This document shows, piece by piece, positions 11,181-21,973 of a stretch of DNA of 64,000 nt. A program made the translations under genes and the position numbers. The first letter of the stretch is position 1, and the number at the start of each line of letters is the position of its first letter. Source of the DNA: Euborellia annulipes (Eukaryota; Arthropoda; Insecta; Dermaptera; Anisolabididae); contig JAKCPI010006261.1 in assembly GCA_023213315.1 (NCBI GenBank), positions 62,001 through 126,000 on the forward strand, written 5' to 3'. The notes below the pieces were generated by a model. It saw nothing but the letters and a program-made list of their open reading frames with translations. It had not been told where the DNA came from and did not search any database.

Positions 11181-11745
11181 AAATCAATTTTATGGGGACT
11201 AAATTATACCATGCTGCCATCTCTTAGAGAATAATAAACTAAAAATTATTTAGAAATCAATTTTATGGGGACCAAATTATACCATGCTGCCATCTCTTAG
11301 AGGATAATAAACTAAAAATTATTTAGAAATCAATTTTATGGGTACCAAATTGTACCATGCTGCCATCTCTTAGAGGATAATAAACTAAAAATTATTTAGA
11401 AATCAATTTTACGGGCACCAAATTGTACCATGCTGCCATCTCTTAGAGGATAATAAACTAAAAATTATTTAGAAATCAATTTTATGGGGGACCAAATTAT
11501 ACCATGCTGCCATCTCTTAGAGGATAATAAACTAAAAATTATTTAGAAATCAATTTTACGGGCACCAAATTGTACCATCCTGCCATCTCTTAGAGGATAA
11601 TAAACTAAAAATTATTTAGAAATCAATTTTATGGGGGACCAAATTATACCATGCTGCCATCTCTTAGAGGATAATAAACTAAAAATTATTTAGAAATCAA
11701 TTTTACGGGGACCAAATTACACCATGCTGCCATCTCTTAGAAGAA
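11181..11745. repeat. 73-bp tandem array, 8 copies
   Basis: Eight units each contain GAAATCAATTTTA(T/C)GGG, ACCAAATT, ACCATGCTGCCATCTCTTAG and AATAAACTAAAAATTATTTA. They begin near 11,181, 11,252, 11,325, 11,398, 11,471, 11,545, 11,618 and 11,692. The array forms the outer left arm of the larger inverted repeat at 11,181-12,790. Confidence 0.9.
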
Positions 11746-12790
11746 AATATAATTACGATTATTTGAAATGAGTTCGATTATATTCGGAACATTTCGGAAA
11801 TATTCGGGTGTGAGGCGGCCGCGATATCCTGTTATAAGGGGGAATATATATTGGGATCAATCAGTATCTCACCGGCTGTCGGTGAGTGATTAACAATAGG
11901 GGCATATCATTTTTGTGTCAATTATTTAACATTTTAAAAAATTCTTAGATTTTGATAGGAATTCTTATATTATTAGTATGAATACATGCTATTATTTGTT
12001 ATAATTTTAAATGAATTATTAGATCTTGGATTATTATGGGACATGTGTCATATGAATTGATGTTGACTCCTTGGCGGTCCATAACCCACCCGCTCCTCCC
12101 TAAATAGGTGCTTTTCTCTTATAGTATTTTTACTATCCGAAGCCATCGTCGCCGCACATCCGGAAATACCCGAAGATTCCCGATTATATAATAGGCCTAT
12201 ATAATATAATTAGATTATGCTGCCATCTTTCAACAATAAGAAGAATTAATTAAAACTTCGGAAGTGTTCGGGTATTTTCGATGGTGCGGCGACCATGGCT
12301 TCGGATAGTAAAAATATTATAAAAGAAAAGTACCAATTTTGGGTGGAGTGGGTGGGTTATGGACCGCCGAAGAGTCAACATCCATTCATATAGCATATGT
12401 CCCATAATAATACAAGATCCAATAATTCATTTAAAAAGATCACATATATTAGTATGTATTCATAATAATATATAAAAATTCTTGTTCCCTATTAAAATTT
12501 AAGACTTTTAAAAATAATAAATAATAGACACAAAACTGACATACCCCTCTTGATAATCACTCACCGACAGCGGGTGAGATACTAATTGATCCCTATATAT
12601 ATCCTTCCTTATAACAGGATACCACAGCGCCACATGCCCGAATATTTCCGAAATGTATCGAAAATAACCGAACACATTTTAAATAACTTTAAGTATATTA
12701 TCCTCTAATAGATGGCAGTATAGTGTATTTCAGCCCCCACAAAATTGCTTTCCAAATAATTTTAGTATATTTTCTTCTAATAGATGGCAG
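11181..12790. mobile_element. 1.6-kb foldback element with unequal arms
   Basis: The sequence from about 11,750 to 12,175 reappears inverted at about 12,255-12,680. Matched words include TCACCGGCTGTCGGTGAGTG / CACTCACCGACAGCGGGTGA, TACTATCCGAAGCCAT / ATGGCTTCGGATAGTA and the GGCGGTCCATAACCCACC block. The outer part of each arm is the 73-bp unit: eight copies on the left, about one and a half on the right. Foldback-type transposons are known for long inverted repeats with variable internal subrepeats. No transposase is present. Confidence 0.8.
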
Positions 12791-12849
12791 AGGCGTAGCC
12801 AGAAATCTTTGATGGGGGGCTCAAGACAGGATTTGCCTCTCTCCCCCCT
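12786..12849 (+). mobile_element. Solo transposon end (CAGAGGCGTAGCCAGAA)
   Basis: CAGAGGCGTAGCCAGAAAT followed by a G-rich stretch resembles the terminal sequence of hAT-like or related MITEs. The matching right end is absent, apparently because a SINE-A copy lies directly downstream. Confidence 0.4.
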
Positions 12850-13125
12850 CTTTTTTTTTTTTTTTAAACATTCACACTTTTTTTCTCATTCACACTTCCA
12901 TTGCAATTACACAGACATTCATACAGTCTTTTCGGCAACTTAGGCCATTTAAGACTTTTGACGATAACCGTTATGAATATATATTATTTAGGGTCCAGGC
13001 ATTCTTATTTAAGTCATTTGGTATCCAAATGCCTTAAATAAAATCATCGGACTGCCTGAGGTCCGAACCCGCGACGTTTGGAATACGAGGTTAGCACGCT
13101 AACCTCTACTCCAAGCCCCGAGGGC
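12850..13125 (-). mobile_element. SINE-A, full length
   Basis: Complete inverted copy: T-run (poly-A tail), CACTCACA-type GT-rich tail, AGTCTTTTCGGCAACTTAGG, body and tRNA-like head ending CCAAGCCCCGAGGGC. It carries CACGCTA (XRE core TAGCGTG on the other strand) at 13,095-13,101. Confidence 0.85.
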
Positions 13126-14027
13126 CCCCCTATCTTCTAAGTACTTACCATTAAATGATTCTTCTTCTTTTGTGTTATTCTCAAAAAAGGCCTCTTGTAT
13201 CCTTGGTTTGGAAAAAATCAACTAGCGATCTTTTGTTAGTTAAAAAGTGAACTTGTTTATATAATTTGATAATCATCTTTTTGAAAACAAATTTAAAATT
13301 AACGTCAATACAGTATTAAAATTTCTAATTTTTGAAATTTTTTTTTTTATTTTATTTATTTTTGAAAAAATAAAATATTTGATTCATCTCTTTTGAAACT
13401 TGTTTCCCAAAGAATTTTCCCAGCTGGATGCCAAAAAGAAAAAAAAGTTGAAAGAGCTTATTGGTTTATATTTTATGAGAATAAATTACTTTCCCCAAAA
13501 ATGATAGACGAATTAATAAAGAAATAAATATTCGCATCGATAAATAATAAAAGAATTGAGAAGACATATATGACGTGAAATTTGTTTTTATATTATAATG
13601 CGGAGAAGAATTCGAATTTATTCTTGGATAGGATTAATTGAGATATGTCTGATCATTTCTTTATTATCTTTTTAAAATGGTTAGGTCAAAGTGGCATAAG
13701 GTGGTTAGTGAGAACGAAATAATAACTGTAGTACTCAAATTTGGTCAAAAGATATTTAATTTAATTAATTGTTTAATTTTATACATTTTTTAAATTCGTA
13801 GATATATTTTAATTATTTTATTTAGAATAATATAAAATTTTAAAAAATCAGAGCCCTTGGGTCATTTTCTCCCTTAGAGGGGGGGGGGGGGCAAATGCCG
13901 CAAATGTCTGTCCGTGAATCTAATTCTGCCAGTCCGCGAGCTGTATAGAAAAAATAAGAAAAAATTAATTATGAAATATTGCTAAGATTTATAAAAAATA
14001 ATAAAATTGAATTACTTTTACAGATTG
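13126..14027. other. No recognisable feature
   Basis: AT-rich, with a G run at 13,879-13,891. No repeat family or gene is identified. Confidence 0.4.
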
Positions 14028-14236
14028 CTGGTAAGAAGAAAGGACAACAACTAACAAGATCGATGTTGTTAAGCAACGCCAAGCAGTGCTGAAAATCGGG
14101 ATTGGTGGCCTCGGAGAAACAAGTCTGTTGAACTCGGACCATCGATACTTTATCATTTCAAATATCTATATATTGTAAATTCTAAATGACCTGTATAGCC
14201 CAAAGAGTAAATATAATTAAATAAATAAATAAAAAA
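14028..14236 (+). mobile_element. 5S rRNA-derived SINE, copy 1
   Basis: GTTGTTAAGCAACGCCAAGC followed by ATCGGGATTGGTGGCCTC follows the internal promoter region of 5S rRNA (family: GTTAAGCAACGTCGGGC, then a GGATGGGTGACC-like C box). It ends in an (AAAT)n tail at 14,217-14,236. It aligns with 39,281-39,492 over the head and part of the tail. A 5S-type RNA polymerase III promoter is inferred. Confidence 0.6.
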
Positions 14237-14676
14237 GAAAAGATGATAGATTAAAATTTTTTATATTTAATTAGATATACGTATTATTATTAAGATTTTT
14301 TTTTTTTTGAAATTAGGGCGCTTCGACTATAAAGTTAATTGCGTGAATATATTATGGAATTGTTGGTTTGAGCGCTGGGGTAAAGGGTTGGGGACGAGAG
14401 CTGTATTTTTAACAGATTTCATTGGGATCATCTTTATTATTTATTCAATGCAGATATTTGGAAACCATAAAGGATGTTATCATCAGTGCCAATGTTTCTT
14501 AAGGTGTCCCTTTTATTAATATATTTAATAAAAGAAAGATATAGATATGACAGAAACACCTTGAGAAACTTACTATTTCTTTTTTTTTTTTTTTTTTTTT
14601 TTTGTGGGTGTGGGAATGGGGGCCGAACATTAAAAAAAAAAATTCCCACCCGCAAAAAAAAAAAAAAACTATGGCA
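14237..14676. other. AT-rich with T tract and a small hairpin
   Basis: A T run (about 14,580-14,603) is followed by GTGGGTGTGGGAATG, whose inverted partner is near ATTCCCACCCGC. No gene is supported. Confidence 0.35.
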
Positions 14677-14711
14677 CTGATGACGGCATCCGTGATGGAT
14701 ACCGAAACGTC
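14677..14711 (+). ncRNA. Hammerhead-ribozyme-like core 1
   Basis: CTGATGA (14,677-14,683) is followed by a stem-loop with arms GGCATCC and GGATACC, then GAAACGTC (14,704-14,711). This is the order of a hammerhead core: CUGANGA, helix II, GAAA, then a short helix III and GUC. One pyrimidine lies unpaired between CUGAUGA and helix II, which is not canonical. Helix III would be the palindrome ACGU, as in dimer-forming hammerheads of retroelements. A long helix I is not evident, so activity is doubtful. Confidence 0.35.
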
Positions 14712-14789
14712 AGTAATTAATAAAATGTAAAGTTAATCCCACTGAAATCAGGTTTTATAATTCCCTCCCGTCTTCAAAGGATTATTGAA

Positions 14790-15000
14790 TTAAGTAAGCT
14801 TCGGATTACGAATCTAGAGTTGCAACACAACTCGTGTTCAAGTCCCGCCTGCCGTTAATAATTATCCAATGTCTCCTCCTGGGGTAGTTAAGTGGTAGAT
14901 AACCTCACTCCTAGGAATGGTGTGGTATCACAAAGGGCCTTAAATCCCTAAGCGTGTTCTTTGGGAACATCCAATTTAAATTAACCTTACCTCAAAAAAA
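14790..15000 (+). mobile_element. tRNA-head SINE-like sequence
   Basis: A leucine/serine tRNA-like pattern is visible: TAAGCTTCGGATTACGAATC, a variable-arm-like stretch, and the B box GTGTTCAAGTCCCGCC. An unrelated body with CCTCACTCCTAGGAATGG and a short A tail follow. It cannot be a functional tRNA because the acceptor stem does not close. Confidence 0.4.
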
Positions 15001-15020
15001 TATCAACACATTTTTGATGT

Positions 15021-15052
<32 letters not shown>

Positions 15053-15849
15053 AATAGTAATCAAAGAGATGACAAAAAAATATCCAAGTGTGATGAGTAA
15101 ACATTTGTGGTTTTTGATATTACAATATAGGAATAGCTCTTATATATACACGAGTATATATATATATTTTTTTTTTGTAAATTTCATAAATTCAAATAAA
15201 TACAACTATAATAGAAAAAGGAATATAGCTATAATTATATATAATCATAAAAAACGGAAGTAAAATAAAAAAAAAGCAAAGAAAATGAATCATTTTTGAA
15301 TAGCTTACGATTGAGAGGACAGAGGAAGTGGTCTCTCCATTGCCTATATTTATCTTTAAAAAGGACTTTAGAGAAATAAAGGGGGAGGGCAAAGATGAGG
15401 AAAATTAACCTTTCCGTTGTTCACCTGAGCTGAAAGCCATTCCCAGGGAATGAAATTTTATTTAACTTGTTAATAAAAAAAATTCTTTTTTTTAAAGTCT
15501 AAAAGTATAAATAAATGTTTTTTTTTTTTTTTTTTTTTTTGAGATTCTTACTTATTGCTATTATTTTCCTAATAATAATTCATTCTATTTAGAAACAAAC
15601 CTTTGGTTCGGGACGTTAGCAAAGCGGTAGAAGTCTCGCTTCTTATTCTATGGTGTTACTGTTTGTTTCCAAATAGGGACGGGTTTAAATAGTCTCATAG
15701 GGCTAAAAAAACTTTAGAAAAAAAAGGAAATCTTTTAAAATTTTACTTTGAACTATTTCTTAAATTCAATTTTTTTTCTTGAATAAAACTTGAGAACCTC
15801 TTAAAAAAAAAAGTTAAATTTCCCCTGGATTTAATTTTTTTCTAAATTT
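15001..15849. other. AT-rich, microsatellites, one tRNA-like stub
   Basis: Contains (AT)n at about 15,030-15,050 and a 26-bp T tract ending at 15,540. At 15,609-15,645 there is GGGACGTTAGCAAAGCGGTA, which resembles an A box of a tRNA-derived element. No B box was found, so it is not called a SINE. Confidence 0.3.
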
Positions 15850-15893
15850 GGGCCAGAGTCCGCTAACCTCTACACCAAGTCCGAGGGCTCGCC
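15850..15893 (-). mobile_element. SINE-A head stub
   Basis: GCTAACCTCTACACCAAGTC followed by CGAGGGC is the 5' head of SINE-A in reverse. Nothing of the body remains. Confidence 0.55.
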
Positions 15894-17053
15894 TTCCCTT
15901 AATCATGTACTTCAATTTTTCACACAATGAATATAAGTAAGTTATATACGTATATCTGTCATATCTTATTAAAAAATAAATACACTGCCTCATTTATGAA
16001 AATTATTGTTATATTTGTTAAAGTAATAATATTTTTTAAAGTATTTTATAAATATTTATCTAGTATAGGCCTATATTCCTATAAGAGTCAAAGGAAAAAA
16101 GATCCAAATATTGTATAGGCATATTTCATAATAAGACTTCAGAAAAAAAAAAATTAATTTTTAATATAAAGGTTTCCAATTATTGAAGTAAAAAATATTT
16201 TAATTTCCTTTTCTAAGCAAACAACAAATTCTTGAGACCATTGGATTAAAATATTTAATATATGATTTATCGCTACCATTAAGAAAAATAATGAATAGTC
16301 TATTTAAATAAATAAATAATAATAAAATATAAAACAATCAGTTTAAAGACGAACTCAACTTCATTAACCTATACTATATATGCAAATAAATAGTAAAATT
16401 TATGACTCGACGAGATTAACTTAGTTTATAAAAACACGTTTTTTTTTTTTGCCTCTCGGAAGAAAAAGAAGTCAAAATTACGCGATTCAAGGCCAACGAA
16501 CGATTGAAAGCAGCCAAAAGGGTCTCATTCTAATGGTTATTAAAAACTTTGTCTTATTTTCAATTAATATTTTAATTACTAGTAGATTTGATTTCTCATT
16601 CAAATAGAGAAAAATAAATGATTGAGATTTGCATCTAGGAACCGGTTCGGGGTCCATGTTTCATCAGTTGGTCTGGAAATAAATTATTCGTAAGACTTTA
16701 TCAAAATCCATGTCACAGAGTATTTACAAACCTAGTAGGGGGGCAAATCATAAAATTTTATTCATTGAGTTTAAATTTATTAGAGGTCCAGGAGAATGGA
16801 AATGTAATGGAACCATTTTTCTAAGATAATTAGCTGCATCTGAAATGGGTTATTTATTTTCTCTCTATGAACGTCGGAATTTGGAATTTTTGTGATTAGC
16901 AGGGGGCATTTGATTTAAAGCCAGCGGTCTGATCCCACCAATCAAAAAAAAAATCTCACAAATATATTCGTTAACGAAAAGGTAAGTTAAGCATTTATTT
17001 ACTCTTTGATTATTTTATATTAATACTTTATTTGATTTATATATTGTATTTTA
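15894..17053. other. No recognisable feature
   Basis: AT-rich DNA. A short complex patch at 16,470-16,545 (GATTCAAGGCCAACGAACG) stands out but carries no identifiable motif. Confidence 0.35.
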
Positions 17054-17061
17054 ATCAACCT

Positions 17062-17247
17062 CAGGGCCGGAACTAGGAGATTTTTTAGGGGGTGCAAAAT
17101 TTAATTTGCCGCCCCTTACTTAAAATTTTATATACAAAATTCATATCATTTTTCCTTTTTTTTAGTAAATCTTTCTTCAAATGCCGCCCCCTGATATCTG
17201 CCGCCCGGGGCACACGCACCCACTGCCCCCCTCTAGATCCGGCCCTG
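17062..17247. mobile_element. hAT-type MITE (family 2), 186 bp
   Basis: Terminal inverted repeats read CAGGGCCGGAACTAG and CTAGATCCGGCCCTG. The element is flanked by a perfect 8-bp target-site duplication ATCAACCT (17,054-17,061 and 17,248-17,255). An 8-bp duplication with CAG/CTG ends is diagnostic of the hAT superfamily. It is non-autonomous: no transposase reading frame. The interior shares TTGCCGCCCC-type words with family 1. Confidence 0.85.
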
Positions 17248-17589
17248 ATCAACCTATAGGTTGACATTAATATTAGATAGACTTATTCAATTCTAAAGAA
17301 CCTCATAAAAAATTATTTCTGATTTAGATGTAGAGGTTATCATAATACAGACATAAAACTCAGTTAAAAGTTTTTCGCAATTTTCTCAAAACAGCACTTT
17401 TTTGAATTGTGTCACTTAGAACTTGTATCCCTTTAGAAATATGTGTGCTATATAAGCTTTTATATAATTATAGTTATCATTATTAAGAAAAATTATAATA
17501 GAAAAAAAATCCTCTAGAAGATAATAAATATTAATTATAATTATATACTAGACGGATCAATTTAATTTAATTTGATTTATAAAAGTTAA

Positions 17590-17840
17590 ACCTTATCATT
17601 TGTTTTCGCTTTTGAAAACGAAATGAATCAATACACCTGATGACGTCATGGAGCAAGATGGCGTCTCATCCGTCACTGCCGACGATGGGAGTTTTTGTTG
17701 AAATTTTAATGGCGAACTCCCCTGGATGGAATCCACCCTGAACATGTCTGCTTGTGTGATGTATGTGCCCACCCCCAGCCTGCTACCTGCCAGTTGCATA
17801 GGATATTTATCACTATAATTCATTTCACCAAATCAAATAG
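17590..17840. promoter_or_regulatory. CRE/YY1-like low-copy island
   Basis: Holds a perfect CRE TGACGTCA (17,641-17,648) and CAAGATGGCG (17,654-17,663), a YY1/Pleiohomeotic-type site, with another ATGGC core at 17,709-17,713. The region is GC-richer than its surroundings and free of the repeat families. The minus strand is open for 75 codons across it (17,596-17,823). The peptide looks protein-like in composition but matches no domain I know, so the island is more likely regulatory than coding. Confidence 0.35.
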
Positions 17841-19225
17841 GAGTAGTTGAATTTTAGCCAGGATGAAGAAACAAATTCCAGTTTTAGAAATATATTTGGT
17901 CTTCTCTCTAATTACTATATCATATAAAGCAATATAAGAGATGAGTCCTCAAAAGGGGATCCATCTTTCCTTGGAAGGGACGTTACATCTCTCTTCGGAA
18001 AATGGTCTTGAGGTAGACGAAATATATTAATTTCGTCCATTATTCAAAGTTTGAATTGCTTTAACCTACCCACCAATAGGAAATGGATAATCAAGTGGTG
18101 AACTGGACATTTAAATTCGAGCAGGCACCAAAAATTAAAGTTGGTAAATTTCTTAAAACATTCAAAAATAAATAAAAATAAAAAAAAAAAAAAAAACATG
18201 AGCGAATTTTATTTAGTAGTCAACTTAACATCACCTGCTGATATTTATATTAATTGCTCGAGTTCTCTCTAAAGGTGATTTGGGTTCAAGCAAGCTGGAA
18301 GTAGAAGATAAATTTATACCAATTGGAAATGATAATTAAAGCAACTTCACACGATGCTATGTACTTTTTACTTATTTAATTATCTAAGAAATAACTCAGG
18401 ATCTTAATTTTTGATGTATGGTGACCACAAATTATTAAAATTATCATTTATTTTCTATATCCTTCTTTTATGTCAAGCCATGAGTCTGATCTTTTACTTA
18501 TTAAATTAATTAGGAAGGAAAGAAATAAATAAAAATTAATTTAGGATTTAAAAAGACCTTGGAAATTTAGAAATCAGATAAAGCAAGGCGTGAATATAAA
18601 TATAATAAAAAAATATGGAGGATGTTTTTATAAGTAAAAACATCTTTATTTTTGCATTTAAATAGGGTTAATAATAATACTTTGATCCCTGCTCATAATC
18701 CCTGGAGTAGTGATTCATAATCATTTGGTTTTTTTCTGACTGATGTGTTCAAATCCATTTAAATTAGATCCATTCTAATTTCAATAAAAATAATGAAACT
18801 AATTAAAGTCTCCGATGTCAAAAGATTTCGATATTCTAAATAAATGAGATCTCCAGAGGTTCTCAACCTTTCTGTTGTTAAGAATTTGAAAATATTTTCT
18901 ATTTCCGGTGAGTTTTATTTTCTTGTGAAATCTCTTTATTCAAACGAATAAGGAGACCGTATGTCTATGATACAATAAGGGAAGAATTAAATGCTCCTCA
19001 TCCGTTCAGGTTTCGAATTTCAACTTGACGACAAAATAATAGACACGGCTATTAAATATGAATAATGTCTCCGCTCATTTGTTAGAAAATGTGTATCAGT
19101 AATTGGATCAGAAAAATGGCATATTAATATTACATTTTGTTAAAGATTTATAAGATTGAATTAAAAGTCTTAGAAATATAAGTTGCCTATTCCTAAGGAA
19201 AAGAAAAATAATTAATATAAAAATG
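17841..19225. other. No recognisable feature
   Basis: AT-rich and low in complexity. No gene, repeat family member or RNA gene could be supported. Confidence 0.4.
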
Positions 19226-19345
19226 ACTGGGGTCCGGGTTCGCTTCCCGCCCCAAGAGAGAAAAATTCAATTGATTTGGCTATTAATCATTTGAAATAAA
19301 TAAAGATGGGGCCTAAATCGCCTTAGATGCCGAAAAAGAAATAAA
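19226..19345 (+). mobile_element. SINE-B, 5' truncated
   Basis: B box GGGTTCGCTTCCCGCC, body AATCATTTGAAATAAATA and the tail word GCCTTAGATGCCGAAAAAGA match SINE-B (38,792-38,970). The A-box half is missing. Confidence 0.7.
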
Positions 19346-19510
19346 GAAAATTAACGCAATCTTATAACAATAATAAGTTATTTTCTCAAATTTTGACGAA
19401 GAAATGTTACACTTTATTAGCAAATACTCATATTTTTCAAAAAAAAAAAGAAATTGTGAATCTAAGGTTGGAATATATATAATTATTAATTATATTAATA
19501 TATAGATGTA

Positions 19511-19834
19511 TGGAATGGAGTCAGCCAAGGAAAAATAGAAAAACAAATTGATACCGTCGACGTTTCGAGCGCTCGCCATGCTCTTACTCAGGACAGTCTA
19601 GTTGTCAATTGTTACAGATGGTAGTAATTAGATTGTCGTTTGACATAATTAAACAGAAATTTTTTAACAACATTAATAAGGTATCATGTGCTCGTTGTTA
19701 AATTCCTGTTTAATGATGTCAAATAACAATCTAATACCATCTGTAACAATTGACCCGGGAAGAGCGTGACGAGCGCTCAAAGCGTCGTCGGTATAAATTT
19801 GTTTTTTACTTTTCCTTAGCTGACTCCATTCCAT
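19511..19834. mobile_element. Foldback element with hammerhead-like word
   Basis: The arms at 19,511-19,665 and 19,690-19,834 are inverted copies. They share ATGGAATGGAGTCAGC / GCTGACTCCATTCCAT, CAATTGTTACAGATGGTA with its complement, and GAGCGCTCG. The left arm has GTCGACGTTTCGAGCGCTCG, as in the foldback at 46,371-47,136; the right arm has a decayed version. No protein is encoded. Confidence 0.7.
19556..19592 (-). ncRNA. Degenerate hammerhead-like core
   Basis: On the minus strand: CTGAGTAA, a stem GAGC...GCTC, then GAAACGTC. The first box departs from CUGANGA and a base lies unpaired before the stem, so an active ribozyme is unlikely. It is listed because the same layout recurs at 14,677, 46,445, 46,802 and 46,939. 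Confidence 0.2.
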
Positions 19835-19909
19835 CCAGGTTAGAATTTTATTTATCTCTACCTGATGATGTTCCCAATCTATAAATGGAAAACAAATTAT
19901 TTTTTGTCT

Positions 19910-20167
19910 TTTTTTTTTTACATTCACACTTTTTCTCACTCACACTCACACACACATTCACACAGTCTTTTCGGCAACTTAGGCCATTTAAGACTTTAGA
20001 CGATAACCGTTGTAATATATATTATCTATTGTGGGTTCAGGCATTTCTATTTAAGCCATCTGGTATCCAAATGGCTTAAATATAATCATCGGACTGCCTG
20101 GATCCGAACCCGCGACGTTTGGTATAGGAGGTAGGCACGCTACCTACTACGCCACACCCGGGGGGCG
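19910..20167 (-). mobile_element. SINE-A, full length
   Basis: Complete inverted copy flanked by a near-perfect duplication TATTTTTTGTCT (about 19,898-19,909 and 20,168-20,180, one T different). The head reads CTACGCCACACCCGGGGGGC, a subfamily also seen at 45,046-45,312. It carries CACGCTA at 20,136-20,142. Confidence 0.85.
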
Positions 20168-20373
20168 TATTTTTTTGTCTAATAGGCCTACTTCTTTAAT
20201 CGCCAAACAAACGTAGAAATAATACCAAGAACACATGTCTTCATCTTCATATGGTGAAATATATAATATATTCACATAGCCTATGACAACTACTATGACT
20301 ATTTGGTCCAAAGAAATTAGACCGAAACTTCGTGAATTGGGAGTTTCATTGATGCAGAGACTACTCACTCCGT

Positions 20374-20579
20374 CCATGGGCGTAACTAGAGAATTTGGTT
20401 GGGGGGCCATGGGATCAGCCATCCTCGCTGGGGAGGGGGGAGGGGGCATGGGACCAGCTATACTCCGGTGGGCCTGGAAAGCCCCATATTTTCTCAATTT
20501 TTCTTGAGGCAAGGAGCTTTCTGGGAGGGGCACGAGCCTTCTGGGGGGGGGGGCGTCACCCCCCTAGTTACGTCCATGC
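20374..20579. mobile_element. GC-rich MITE with 15-bp terminal repeats
   Basis: The ends CCATGGGCGTAACTAG and CTAGTTACGTCCATG are inverted repeats. The 200-bp interior is unusually GC-rich (GGGGAGGGGGGAGGGGGC). Open frames on both strands arise from this composition. A target-site duplication is not clear, so the superfamily is unassigned. Confidence 0.6.
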
Positions 20580-21567
20580 TACCATCTCTCTTATTGTTAA
20601 ATACAGTACTTCCTCACCCAAGGAATTACGTTAATTTTATTAAATTTTAACTTTAAGTAATTCGATAAAGTTATTATATCAGACTATCTATTTTATGCCA
20701 AGTCAATCTTTTGATCAAATTAAAATCACATTAAAGTTTATCCATAGCCAAATCAAAAAAAAAAACTTGTTATAAATAAATAACTTAATATAAATAATAT
20801 TTTGAATGAAAAAAATAAATTTCCAATTTTAAAAAATCATTTCCTATGATTTATAATATCTAAATTTCGATTAATAAAATCGTTAAAAATATTTTCCATC
20901 TTTATATACACTTTCGTTTTCATTTTGACGCACCCATACATCGTCTTTGATTTATATCATTTATTTTTATATCTAAACATATATATTGTTTTGATTTTAG
21001 AGTTAAGGCTCGTTGCCTGAGTTTAATTTATTGGTTAGCTTTTTCGGCAGAGGTGATGACATTATTTTGCCCCCCTCCCCTAATTTAAACGACTGCCAAC
21101 AAAATACAAATGGCTTATAATCTCTCCCAAGAAGTCATCTTAAATCAATCGTCCCGGATAACGATCGGCGATAAATCAATCCTCCCGGTATACAGAGGCG
21201 ATGTCGCCAAATTAGACAATCGCCCCCGCAGCAAATAATCCCACCCCTTTTTTGTTTTATGGGCTTAATTATTTTAAAAATGTATATTATGAATAAATAG
21301 CGTATAATAAACGAGAATGAAATAATGGTTATGTTATAAACCATTTGAATAAATTAAAAATTTGAATTACTAAATGAATATGAAAGTGAATTTTATTTAT
21401 TTTGAATATTAGCATATTTTTTATATTAATATGACTGATGATAGTGATCGGTCTGTAAATTTTTGAAATTTTTTTCCAGCCAAAAACCTTTGATTCGTTT
21501 TAGAAGGGTATGTCATTTTTTTGTCTAGGTGTGAGGGAAGATGAGTAGCAAAGTGGATAAACATCAA
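20580..21567. other. No recognisable feature
   Basis: AT-rich. Positions 20,577-20,605 repeat the CTACCATCTCTCTTATTGTT word related to the 73-bp unit of the foldback near 12 kb. A complex patch lies at 21,120-21,245. Confidence 0.35.
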
Positions 21568-21973
21568 TGGTGATAGTGAGTGGGAAAATATCTATATTTT
21601 GTTACCATAGCAACCATTTCTCCTACTTTTCTATCGAGTACAAGAGTAAAGTGGTCTTTAGAGGATTTCAATGAGAATATACATTTTAAAGAGTTAGTAA
21701 AAAATAATTGATTTTTGATTTTTTCAAAATTCGCTTCGATTTTGATTAAAATTATTTAATCAATTAAAACTGAAAAAGTGCATCAGTAAAGTACTAGTAC
21801 TCTTAGACCGATTTTATTCAAAAGCTTCGTGTTACGTCCAGGGCCGGCGCAAGCTATTCTGCCGCCCTAGGCAAGATATTTTTTTTTGCGCCCCTCCCCC
21901 CAAAAACTTTAAAAATTTAATTTGCCGCCCCCTCCTTAAAATTTTCCCTGATCTCAAAAATTTTTCTGCATTA

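Noticed and set aside
9034..11745. CRISPR-like array
   Set aside because: Tandem units are contiguous with no unique spacers of constant length, and the genome is eukaryotic.
17596..17823. Possible coding exon of 75 codons on the gene's strand
   Set aside because: It does not match the PAS-A, PAS-B or other AHR regions I can recognise, and splice sites are not convincing. Kept only as part of a regulatory-island finding.
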